Origin: Candidatus Methylomirabilota bacterium
Lineage (GTDB): Bacteria > Methylomirabilota > Methylomirabilia > Methylomirabilales > CSP1-5
Length of the DNA stretch: 36,309 nt
Reading direction: 5' to 3'
Assembly (NCBI GenBank): GCA_027293415.1
Contig: JAPUFX010000015.1
Location: forward strand, 1-36,309
Shown here one piece after another: positions 17,228 through 24,989 of this stretch. The first letter of the stretch is position 1. Each line of letters begins with the position of its first letter. Position numbers and translations under genes: made by a program. The notes under the pieces were generated by a model. That model was not told the DNA's origin. It saw only the letters and a list, made by a program, of their open reading frames with translations, and searched no databases.

Positions 17228-18340
17228 ATGACACCCTGCCTGTGGTGCGGGGGGATGAATCGCCGGGGGTTCCTGCGGAGCCTGATCCTGCTGGGGGGAG
17301 GGCTTATGGGGGAGCTGCTCCAGGGGCGAGGGCCGGCCTGGGCCTTCTCGGTGATCTCTTCGAAAAAGGAGGAGGCCATCGGGAAACGAGCGCACCCAGA
17401 AATCCTGAAAAGGTTTGGTTATTACAAGGATGCGGCCATTCAAGCCTACGTCACTCAGGTGGGTCACCGCGTGTTGCGGGAGGCGGAATCCTCTCCCTTC
17501 AAATTTCAGTTTACCGTCGTCGACGATCCGATGGTCAACGCCTTTGCCGTTCCCGGGGGCTTCGTCTATGTTACCCGGGGGATCCTGGCCGAGCTCAATA
17601 GCGAGACAGAGCTGGCGGCAATCTTGGGGCACGAGATCGCTCACGTCACTTCCCATCACTCTGCCGAGCAGATGACGCGTGCCCTCGGAGCCCAAATCTT
17701 GACATTGGGCCTTGCTGTGGTGAGTCCGGGAGGCCGGGAAAACGCGGCTGGTTGGTTGGCACTGTCCAGTGAGATCTCTACCCAGATCTTGCTGGGTTAC
17801 GGTCGAGAGGCTGAGCTGGAGTCGGACGAGAAGGGGATCCGCTGGGCCACGAGGGCGGGCTACAATCCTCGGGGGATGATAAGCTTCATGCGGACCCTCC
17901 AGATCAAGAACCGCCTCAGTGGCGTGGGGTATCACGCCTTCCGAGCCACCCACCCGGGCACCTTAGAACGGATCGACCGAGCTCGCGTCATGATCGAAAT
18001 TCTGGACCCCCCAAAGGGAAAATTCCTTGACGCTCCACACGGAAGATCCCTCGTGGTGAAGACGGATGAATACAAGGCCCGACTGGAGGGGCTGGTCTAT
18101 GGCGCGCGCGGTGAACGAAAACGGGTAAGGGTCGTTACCGCCCGAGGGGGCGAAAGCTTGAAAGAGATGGCCATGACCCTCTGGGGGAAGGAGAATCGGG
18201 CGTGGGACCTGGCCCTCCTCAATGGAATTCGGGATGAGGACCGCCCTCTGCGGGCGGGTGAGAAGCTTAAAGTGATCTACGACCCCTACGAGGAAACCAC
18301 GCTCAGGATCCCGAAAGATCTCTCCCGGACACTCCCTTAG
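17228..18340 (+). CDS. M48-family zinc metallopeptidase with Tat-like signal and LysM-like C-terminus
   Basis: Exported peptidase of the BepA/YfgC-Oma1 type, probably acting on envelope proteins. The N-terminus has a twin-arginine-like motif, NRRGFLRS, and a hydrophobic stretch ending near GPAWA. The catalytic zinc motif HEIAH begins at H135. The third ligand is expected in EAELESDEKG. The M48 fold spans about 40-250. Residues about 300-350 (GGESLKEMAMTLWG ... LRAGEKLKVI) resemble a LysM domain, which would tether it to peptidoglycan. ATG at 17228 (GGAG upstream, 370 residues) is used; ATG at 17255, directly before NRRGF, is an equally good start. It stands alone, convergent with the TPR gene. 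Confidence 0.87.
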   Translation: MTPCLWCGGMNRRGFLRSLILLGGGLMGELLQGRGPAWAFSVISSKKEEAIGKRAHPEILKRFGYYKDAAIQAYVTQVGHRVLREAESSPFKFQFTVVDDPMVNAFAVPGGFVYVTRGILAELNSETELAAILGHEIAHVTSHHSAEQMTRALGAQILTLGLAVVSPGGRENAAGWLALSSEISTQILLGYGREAELESDEKGIRWATRAGYNPRGMISFMRTLQIKNRLSGVGYHAFRATHPGTLERIDRARVMIEILDPPKGKFLDAPHGRSLVVKTDEYKARLEGLVYGARGERKRVRVVTARGGESLKEMAMTLWGKENRAWDLALLNGIRDEDRPLRAGEKLKVIYDPYEETTLRIPKDLSRTLP

Positions 18341-18483
18341 CAAGACAGGATGGCAGGTGAAGGTCTGTTGCCATGGTTTCCCCATGGGACGCGTGGAGTA
18401 TTGTCGATGCCCCATGACACGCTTCTTGCGACGTTGCCTTTGGGCGAGTATGGTAGGAGCAGTGGGGCGCAACCGGCGAGACG

Positions 18484-18792
18484 TCACTCTAAGGTCTTCA
18501 ACGTCTCTTCGTATTCTTCGACCATACTGGGATGTCCAAATTTCTGCGCGGCCCGAATCCCCGCCGTATAGGCTTGGCGAGCCTCTGAGATCTTACCCAG
18601 TTTCGCCAGGGCCTGGGCCAGCGTCCGATAGGCTGCTCCCTCATCTTCCGTCAGGCTGAAATACCTCTCCATGGCCGTAACACACTCGTGATACTGTCCT
18701 GCGTTAAAGTATTCGTTGCCCAGCATGTAAAGGAGCAAGGCGTCGGTGGGATTTTTCTTAAGCATCGCTTGTAGGGCTTCCAATCTGCTCAT
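18484..18792 (-). CDS. Small tetratricopeptide-repeat protein
   Basis: A 102-residue soluble protein made of two to three TPR-like helix pairs. The first is about residues 18-50 (ALLLYMLGNEYFNAGQYHEC), the second about 52-85 (GAAYRTLAQALAKLGKISEA). TPR modules bind partner proteins. No signal peptide is present. The start is ATG at 18792 with AAGGAG seven bases upstream; the open frame continues another 41 codons but without a comparable site. It is divergent from the small zinc-ribbon gene at 19032, and the 239-bp gap between them probably carries both promoters. The specific partner is unknown. Confidence 0.8.
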   Translation of the reverse strand: MSRLEALQAMLKKNPTDALLLYMLGNEYFNAGQYHECVTAMERYFSLTEDEGAAYRTLAQALAKLGKISEARQAYTAGIRAAQKFGHPSMVEEYEETLKTLE

Positions 18793-19031
18793 ACACGCTC
18801 CTTTCTCGGGCTCCCTTCCCAGTGCTTGAGGTGCTCCCCTCTGTTGCTCGGGACGTGTGACCACACCTCCCCTGCTATAGTAACTGAGATTGGTAGCAGT
18901 AGGAAACCACGGCAACCGGAATTCGCGAAGGCTTTCCTCCTCGCTGGCCCCTCCAGCATGTTAATTTACTTGAATTTCGCGCACATTTCGGCGATGATGG
19001 ATTAAATTAAGAGCAGTATTGCTATGCGACT

Positions 19032-19169
19032 ATGACGCAAGAGAAGGATATCCGGTTCTGTCCGTTTTGCTCTGTGATGGAATTCGACATGGCGACGGTG
19101 GGGGATACCGTCCACTGCGACCTGTGTGGCGTCGAAGTGCCGGTGGAAGATCTGGCAGAAACCATCTAA
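19032..19169 (+). CDS. 45-residue zinc-ribbon protein
   Basis: ATG at 19032 opens a 45-codon frame ending in TAA at 19167-19169. The product has two CxxC pairs, CPFC (C10, C13) and CDLC (C29, C32), 15 residues apart, with GDTVHCDLCG typical of a zinc knuckle. The C-terminus is acidic (VEVPVEDLAETI). Small ribbons of this kind are often nucleic-acid- or protein-binding, but I do not recognise a named family. No strong ribosome-binding site precedes it. The Cys pattern and clean boundaries are the support. A small inverted repeat (CCTCACCGTGAGG, about 19193-19205) follows. Confidence 0.65.
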   Translation: MTQEKDIRFCPFCSVMEFDMATVGDTVHCDLCGVEVPVEDLAETI

Positions 19170-19255
19170 AAGAAGGGCGCGAGAGACTTTTGCCTCACCG
19201 TGAGGGGCCGCTTTACCGGCAAATTGTCTAGTTCCCCAAAGGGAAAGGGGCGAGA

Positions 19256-19459
19256 CTACGCCTTCGTCACATTCGCAGCCTGCTTGCCCTTGGGGCCATC
19301 GACAATATCGAATTCCACCTCCTGGCCTTCCGTCAGTGACCGGAAGCCGGTCCCTGCGATGGCAGAATAGTGGACGAAAACGTCGTCCCCATCGGGCCGC
19401 TCAATAAAGCCGTAACCCTTGGAGTCATTAAACCACTTTACCTTGCCATTGACCCGCAC
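19256..19459 (-). CDS. Cold-shock domain protein (CspA family)
   Basis: A 67-residue single cold-shock domain that binds single-stranded RNA/DNA and melts RNA structure. RNP1 appears as KGYGFI and RNP2 as VFVHY, with the N-terminal [14 protein letters not shown] block and C-terminal [10 protein letters not shown] typical of CspA-like proteins. The start is GTG at 19459 behind AAGGAGG; a longer frame exists upstream but lies within the mRNA leader. A canonical promoter (19654-19682, minus) implies a leader of about 185 nt, as in cspA genes, with a terminator-like hairpin inside it. Divergent from galU. Confidence 0.95.
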   Translation of the reverse strand: MRVNGKVKWFNDSKGYGFIERPDGDDVFVHYSAIAGTGFRSLTEGQEVEFDIVDGPKGKQAANVTKA

Positions 19460-19529
19460 TGCTTTCCCTCCTTTCCTGTCCTGCTCAAAGTTCCGGGGCT
19501 GGAAAACCTGGTGCAGTCCTTTCAAGCAC

Positions 19530-19566
19530 AAAAAAACCGCGAAGGTCCTCGATCTCCCCCCGCGGT
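19530..19566 (-). terminator. Terminator-like hairpin within the csp leader
   Basis: Read on the minus strand, ACCGCG (19566-19561) pairs with CGCGGT (19541-19536) across a 19-nt loop, and is followed by a run of seven T. It lies between the csp promoter and start codon, so it could act as an attenuator or temperature-sensitive switch. Confidence 0.45.
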
Positions 19567-19653
19567 CGAGCAAACCAACGGGATCGAAACCACTCGGTGC
19601 GGTACGGATATCGAGTGCTGCTCCAGGTCCTTTTCCTGCAAAGAGCAGGCGTG

Positions 19654-19682
19654 AATCTAAGGAATTTCCCGGACGTTGTCAA
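19654..19682 (-). promoter_or_regulatory. Strong sigma-70 promoter of the cold-shock gene
   Basis: On the minus strand TTGACA (19682-19677), a 17-bp spacer, and TAGATT (19659-19654). The -35 is a perfect consensus. Transcription would start near 19647, giving a leader of about 188 nt. Confidence 0.7.
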
Positions 19683-19704
19683 GTCCTTTTTCGCTGTACA
19701 CATA

Positions 19705-19731
19705 TTGACTTTCGCAGAGGGGTTCTATAGT
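19705..19731 (+). promoter_or_regulatory. Candidate sigma-70 promoter of galU
   Basis: TTGACT at 19705-19710 with TATAGT at 19726-19731 (15-bp spacer), or with the overlapping TAGTCT at 17 bp. It is back-to-back with the csp promoter and about 50 bp before the galU start. Confidence 0.5.
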
Positions 19732-19781
19732 CTCTAAATTTGTAACGACGCACAGAATGGGCGAGACGAAGGGGTGATGGC

Positions 19782-20681
19782 GTGAAGGTCCGAAAGGCGG
19801 TCTTTCCGGTCGCCGGCTTAGGGACCCGATTTCTGCCGGCCACGAAGGTGCAGCCCAAAGAGATGCTCCCCATCGTGGACAAACCGGTGATCCAATACGC
19901 GGTGGAAGAGGCACTGGCGGCCGGCATTGAAGACATCATCATGGTCACCGGTCGCGGAAAGAATGCCATTGAGGATCACTTTGACCGTTCAGTCGAGCTC
20001 GAATACGTCTTGGCCGCCCAGGGAAAGGAGGATCTCCTTAGGGATATGCGCAGAATCGCGGAGCTCATCACCTTCTGTTACATCCGCCAGAAGGTGCCGC
20101 TCGGTCTCGGCCACGCCGTCTTGGTAGCAAAGGATGTGGTCGGCGAGGAGCCTTTTGCCGTGGTATTGCCGGACGACCTCATCGATGCCCCGGTCCCAGC
20201 CACTGCACAGCTCTTAGCGGTCTTCCACCGGTATCATGCTTCGGTGCTTGCGGTGTGTCCAGTCTCCCGAGAGAGCGTGAGCAGCTACGGGATCATTGCG
20301 GGGGAGCCGGTCGAAAACGGGGTGTACCGGGTGACCGGTCTTGTAGAGAAGCCCTCTCCTGAGGAGGCCCCCTCCAACCTGGGGATCGTGGGCCGATACA
20401 TCCTCACCCCGCAGGTCTTTGAGGAACTCGAGCGGACGCCATCAGATGCCAAAGGAGAAATTCAGCTGACCAACGGCCTGAAGGGGCTCTTGGGACGCCA
20501 GGCAGTTTACGCCTATGAGCTCAATGGCCGGCGGCACGATACGGGGAACAAACTGGGATTTCTGAAAGCCACGGTGGACTTGGCCTTGAAGCATCCGGAC
20601 GTAGGAAAGGCCTTTCGGGAATATCTCAGAGGGCTGGATCTCGATGAGGGGGGATCGAACACCGATGGCCCAGATGGGTAA
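19782..20681 (+). CDS. galU: UTP--glucose-1-phosphate uridylyltransferase GalU
   Basis: Makes UDP-glucose from UTP and glucose-1-phosphate for envelope glycans and exopolysaccharide. At 299 residues it has the usual length. The nucleotide-binding signature is VFPVAGLGTRFLPATKVQPKE (split: AGLGTRFLPATK, then PKEMLPIVDKP). Further conserved blocks are EAGIEDIIMVTGRGK-like, the LPDDL metal/substrate region, and GLVEKPSPEEAPS. GTG at 19782 follows GAAGGGGTGAT. The promoter at 19705-19731 is divergent from csp. A very small basic frame overlaps its 3' end, and lon follows 107 bp downstream. Confidence 0.95.
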   Translation: MKVRKAVFPVAGLGTRFLPATKVQPKEMLPIVDKPVIQYAVEEALAAGIEDIIMVTGRGKNAIEDHFDRSVELEYVLAAQGKEDLLRDMRRIAELITFCYIRQKVPLGLGHAVLVAKDVVGEEPFAVVLPDDLIDAPVPATAQLLAVFHRYHASVLAVCPVSRESVSSYGIIAGEPVENGVYRVTGLVEKPSPEEAPSNLGIVGRYILTPQVFEELERTPSDAKGEIQLTNGLKGLLGRQAVYAYELNGRRHDTGNKLGFLKATVDLALKHPDVGKAFREYLRGLDLDEGGSNTDGPDG

Positions 20682-20763
20682 GCGCAGTCCGGGCACGGCG
20701 GAGACCCAGCGACGGAGCATCGAGCGGGAGCGTGCCTTTCGGCGCGACCAGCGAAAAAAGTAG
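20665..20763 (+). CDS. Possible 32-residue basic peptide overlapping the galU end
   Basis: ATG at 20665 opens a 32-codon frame ending in TAG at 20761-20763, rich in Arg, Lys and Glu. It overlaps galU by 17 bases and fills most of the galU-lon gap. There is no known family; it could be chance. Confidence 0.2.
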   Translation: MAQMGKRSPGTAETQRRSIERERAFRRDQRKK

Positions 20764-20788
20764 TCATCCCAAACTGGAGGTGTCATTG

Positions 20789-23248
20789 GTGAAGCGTGGA
20801 AAGAAGGAGTCGAAGACCGTAACAGAGGTGAAACTGGAAGGGCAAGGATTCCCGGGATCGGAGCGGAAAATGCCCGAGACGGTCCCTGTCCTGCCCGTGC
20901 GGGATGTTGTAGTCTACCCGTTTATGATTCTTCCCCTTTTTGTGGGGCGGGAGAAGTCCATTCGGGCGGTGGAGGGGGCACTCAGCCGGGATCGCGTTAT
21001 TATCCTCGTGGCTCAGCGGAATGCCGAGGTGGAGGACCCGAGTCCGGAGGAGATCCACGCCGTCGGCACGGTTGCCATGGTCATGCGGGTCCTGAAAATG
21101 CCCGATGGTCGCGTGAAGGTCCTGGTCCAAGGGCTTGCTCGGGCCCGGATTACGGAGTTCCTCCGGAAGGAACCGCACTTTGAGGCCCGGATCGTTGAGA
21201 TCCTCGATGACGAAGTGCCGACGATGGGGGTGGAACTCGAAGCACTGATTCGCACGGTCAAAGAGCAAGTCTCAAAGAGCGCTTCGCTCGGAAAGCAGAT
21301 ATCCCCCGATATCCTAGTTATTATCAGTAACTTGGATCACCCCGGACGCCTGGCCGATCTCGCAGCCTCCAATCTCCACCTGGAGGTGGAACAAGGGGTG
21401 GAGATTCTCGAGATCACCAATCCAGTGGAACGGCTCCAGCGGATCAGCGATTTTCTCCTCAAGGAGCTGGAAGTCTTGGAGGTTCAGCAGCGCATTCAGG
21501 TCCAGGCCAAGGAGGAGATGGATAAGACGCAGCGGGAGTATTACCTTCGGGAGCAACTCCGGGCCATCCAGAAAGAGCTGGGAGAGACTGACGAGCGGCA
21601 GCAAGAGATCGAGGAATTCTCGGAGAAGGTCGAGAAGGCCAAGATGCCTCCCCAGGTGGCCGCAGAGGCCAAGACTCAACTGAATCGCCTCGCTCGGATG
21701 CACCCGGATGCCGCTGAGGCTTCGGTGGTCCGGACATACCTCGAATGGCTCATCGAGCTGCCCTGGAGCAAGCACACCAGGGATAAGGTCAAAATCCAGC
21801 GGGCTCAGGAAATTTTGGATGAGGACCACTACAACCTGGAAAAGGTCAAAGAGCGGATCGTGGAGTACTTGGCGGTCCGAAAGCTCAAGAAAAAAATGAA
21901 AAGCCCCATTCTCTGTTTCGTGGGGCCGCCAGGGGTGGGCAAGACCTCCTTGGGACGCTCCATCGCGCGGGCGCTGGGTCGGAAGTTCGTTCGCATCTCA
22001 CTCGGCGGCTTACGGGACGAAGCGGAAATCCGGGGCCACCGGCGAACATACATCGGAGCCCTCCCTGGCAAGATCATCCAGGGGATCAAGACCGCCGGGA
22101 CGAACAACCCCGTCTACATGATGGACGAGGTCGATAAGGTCGGGGCCGATTTCCGCGGTGATCCTTCCGCCGCCCTCTTGGAGGTCCTCGATCCGGAACA
22201 AAATGTCAGCTTTACCGATCATTACCTGGCGGTCCCCTTCGATCTCTCGAATGTCATGTTTATCACAACGGCAAACATGGCTGACCCCATTATTCCCGCA
22301 CTCAAGGACCGGATGGAGATCATCAGCATTTCCGGTTATACCGAGGAGGAAAAGCTCCACATTGCCCGACGGTATCTGATCCAGCGACAACTCCAGGAGA
22401 ACGGAATCTCTGAAAGGCGTTTACAGCTCACCGACGAAGCCGTGCTCAAAATCATCCACGGGTACACCCGAGAGGCAGGACTCAGGAATCTAGAGCGGGA
22501 GATCGCCGCCATCTGTCGGAAGGTCGCCAAAGAAGTGGCAGGAGGGCGGAAGGAGCTCACCAAAGTTACTCTGCAGAATCTCCACCGGTTTCTGGGGGCC
22601 CCCAGATATCTCCCCGAACCTGAGCAGGAACGGGACGAGGTTGGGGTTGCCCTAGGGCTGGCCTGGACCCAGGCAGGTGGGGATATCATGTACGTCGAGG
22701 CGACGGTGATGAAAGGAAAGGGGCAGCTGTCCCTCACGGGGCATCTGGGTGAGGTAATGAAGGAATCGGCCCAGGCAGCGCTGAGCTATGCCAGGGCGAG
22801 GGCGCCGGAGCTTCAAATCAAAGAGGATCTTTTCGGCAAGGTCGATATTCATATCCATGTGCCCGCGGGAGCCATCCCGAAGGACGGACCGTCGGCCGGG
22901 ATCACCATGGCCACCGCCCTGATATCCGCCCTCACCAAAGTTCCCGTCAAGCGGAGCGTCTCCATGTCGGGCGAGCTGACGTTACGGGGCAAAATCCTGC
23001 CCGTCGGCGGGATCAAGGAGAAGGTGTTGGCCGCGCGCCGGAGTGGGATCTCGACGGTACTCCTCCCGCGGAAGAACGATAAGGATGTACAAGAGCTGCC
23101 GAAGACGATCCGGCGCGGGATGCACTTTGTCTTTGTCGAACAGGTGGACCAGGTGCTCACAGCGGCCCTCACCAAGCCGGTGAGGGAGAAAGGCCGTCTC
23201 GGGGTCACCACCGCGAAAAGCGCCAAGCCGGCGGTGACCGTCCACTGA
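20789..23248 (+). CDS. lon: ATP-dependent protease Lon
   Basis: Hexameric AAA+ serine protease that degrades damaged and regulatory proteins in the cytosol. With GTG at 20789 the protein is 819 residues. The N-terminal LON domain (about 25-220, from VPVLPVRDVVVYPFM) leads to a coiled-coil linker. The AAA+ module has Walker A GPPGVGKT (K385) and MDEVDKVG. The proteolytic domain has S702 in KDGPSAG and K745 in GGIKEKVLAA; the 43-residue spacing equals E. coli S679-K722. CTGGAGG lies eight bases before the chosen GTG; TTG at 20786 is an alternative. A 57-bp repeat-bearing gap separates it from rnj. Confidence 0.97.
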   Translation: MKRGKKESKTVTEVKLEGQGFPGSERKMPETVPVLPVRDVVVYPFMILPLFVGREKSIRAVEGALSRDRVIILVAQRNAEVEDPSPEEIHAVGTVAMVMRVLKMPDGRVKVLVQGLARARITEFLRKEPHFEARIVEILDDEVPTMGVELEALIRTVKEQVSKSASLGKQISPDILVIISNLDHPGRLADLAASNLHLEVEQGVEILEITNPVERLQRISDFLLKELEVLEVQQRIQVQAKEEMDKTQREYYLREQLRAIQKELGETDERQQEIEEFSEKVEKAKMPPQVAAEAKTQLNRLARMHPDAAEASVVRTYLEWLIELPWSKHTRDKVKIQRAQEILDEDHYNLEKVKERIVEYLAVRKLKKKMKSPILCFVGPPGVGKTSLGRSIARALGRKFVRISLGGLRDEAEIRGHRRTYIGALPGKIIQGIKTAGTNNPVYMMDEVDKVGADFRGDPSAALLEVLDPEQNVSFTDHYLAVPFDLSNVMFITTANMADPIIPALKDRMEIISISGYTEEEKLHIARRYLIQRQLQENGISERRLQLTDEAVLKIIHGYTREAGLRNLEREIAAICRKVAKEVAGGRKELTKVTLQNLHRFLGAPRYLPEPEQERDEVGVALGLAWTQAGGDIMYVEATVMKGKGQLSLTGHLGEVMKESAQAALSYARARAPELQIKEDLFGKVDIHIHVPAGAIPKDGPSAGITMATALISALTKVPVKRSVSMSGELTLRGKILPVGGIKEKVLAARRSGISTVLLPRKNDKDVQELPKTIRRGMHFVFVEQVDQVLTAALTKPVREKGRLGVTTAKSAKPAVTVH

Positions 23249-23305
23249 GACTCAGCAGTCAGCGGCCCGCTGTCAGCTGCTCACCAGAATCGGAGGTGGT
23301 GCTCG

Positions 23306-24979
23306 TTGCCGGAAAATGAGTGGGTCCGGATCATCGCCCTCGGTGGTCTCGGCGAGATCGGGATGAACATGTTCGTCATCGAAACGGCGGACGATATGGT
23401 CGTCATCGATGCGGGCTTGATGTTCCCCGAGGAAGAGATGTTGGGAATTGATCTGGTTATCCCCGACTTCAGCTACCTTCTACAACATCGCGATAAGGTC
23501 CGAGGGCTCATTCTCACTCACGGCCACGAGGATCACACCGGCTCACTCCCTTTCTTACTCAAGGAACTTCCAATCCCCGTCTACGGGACCCCCCTCTCCC
23601 TCGGCCTAGCAGCTGAGAAGATCCGAGAACAGGACGTCCGGGCTGACCTGCGGGCGATCGCGCCCCGGGAGCGCTTCAGCCTAGGAGGACTGCGGGTGGA
23701 GTGCATGCGGGTCTGCCATAGCATTCCGGATGGGGTCGGGGTCGCCCTGGAAACGCCTGCGGGGCTTGTCGTCCACGCAGGGGATTTCAAGTTCGACCCC
23801 ACCCCGGTGGATGGGAAGCTCACCGACTACCACAAGTTTGCCGAACTAGGAAACCGCGGGGTGTTGGTCCTCCTCTCCGACTCGACGAATGCCCTGCGTC
23901 CAGGATTCACGCCATCCGAGCGGACCGTTGGTCAGGCTTTGGAGGAGATCTTTCGCACGGTCAGACGGCGGATCATCGTCGCCTGCTTTGCCAGCCACAT
24001 CCACCGCATCCAGCAGATACTGGAGGTTGCAGCCAGGATGGGGAGGAAGGTGGCCATCCACGGCAAAAGCATGATCGCCAACACGCGGATCGCGGCTGAC
24101 CTCGGGCACCTCAGGATCCCGCCAGACGTCCTGGTTCGTTTGGACGACCTCAGGCACCTCTCCCCGGCCGAGACGGTGATCATCGCGACCGGCTCACAAG
24201 GCGAGCCCCTGTCCGCTATTGCTCGGATGGCAGCAGGCGAGCACAAGCAGATCGAGATCACACCCGGAGACACGGTGATCTTTTCCGCGCGGGTGATCCC
24301 GGGAAACGACCAGGCGATCGCGCGGACCATCAACCAGCTCTTCAGGCGGGGGGCGGAGGTCATTACTGAAGAGTTCGCCCCGGTGCATGTCTCGGGTCAC
24401 CCGTGCCAAGAAGAACTCAAGCTGATGTTGAATCTGACTCGACCGAAGTTCTTTGTCCCGATTCACGGAGAGTACCGACACCGCCATCACCATGCGAGAT
24501 TGGCGACGGCTGTCGGGATTGACCCGGCCCACATCTGCCTGGCGGAAAACGGGGATATCCTCGAGTTTACCCCCGAGAAGCGAGACATTGTTGGCAAGGT
24601 AACTGGGGGACGGGTCTTTGTGGACGGGAAGGGTGTGGGAGATGTCGGCGATGCTGTCTTGCGAGAACGGCAGCACCTGGCAAGGGATGGAATGGTGGTG
24701 GTTGTGGTGGGCCTTCATCATCAGACCAGAGCCATTGTGGTCGGCCCCGAAATTGTCTCTCGCGGGTTCGTCCATCTGCAGGAACAGGAGGCGTTCTTTG
24801 ACGCGGCCAATCACTTGGTGAAGGAGCTCCTGGCCGGCTGTCCGGAAGAAGAGCGGGGGGATGCGAGCATCCTGAAAGAAAAGATAAAGGTCGCCCTGCG
24901 GAAATTCGTTCACAAGGCTTTTGATCGCCGCCCCATGATCCTGCCGATCGTCATCGACGTGTGGGGCGCGGAACCGTGA
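23306..24979 (+). CDS. rnj: Ribonuclease J
   Basis: Metallo-beta-lactamase/beta-CASP RNase with endonuclease and 5'-3' exonuclease activity in mRNA turnover and rRNA maturation. The 557-residue protein has the zinc motif HGHEDH (H72-H77), the second-metal block VCHSIPD, and HAGDFKFD. The beta-CASP part contains the ATGSQGEP block and VHVSGHPCQEELKLML. The C-terminal domain is complete (to IDVWGAEP). The start is TTG at 23306 behind CGGAGGTGGT. It lies ten bases upstream of ftsK, so the two are co-transcribed. Confidence 0.95.
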   Translation: MPENEWVRIIALGGLGEIGMNMFVIETADDMVVIDAGLMFPEEEMLGIDLVIPDFSYLLQHRDKVRGLILTHGHEDHTGSLPFLLKELPIPVYGTPLSLGLAAEKIREQDVRADLRAIAPRERFSLGGLRVECMRVCHSIPDGVGVALETPAGLVVHAGDFKFDPTPVDGKLTDYHKFAELGNRGVLVLLSDSTNALRPGFTPSERTVGQALEEIFRTVRRRIIVACFASHIHRIQQILEVAARMGRKVAIHGKSMIANTRIAADLGHLRIPPDVLVRLDDLRHLSPAETVIIATGSQGEPLSAIARMAAGEHKQIEITPGDTVIFSARVIPGNDQAIARTINQLFRRGAEVITEEFAPVHVSGHPCQEELKLMLNLTRPKFFVPIHGEYRHRHHHARLATAVGIDPAHICLAENGDILEFTPEKRDIVGKVTGGRVFVDGKGVGDVGDAVLRERQHLARDGMVVVVVGLHHQTRAIVVGPEIVSRGFVHLQEQEAFFDAANHLVKELLAGCPEEERGDASILKEKIKVALRKFVHKAFDRRPMILPIVIDVWGAEP

Positions 24980-24989
24980 AGGAGGGACG

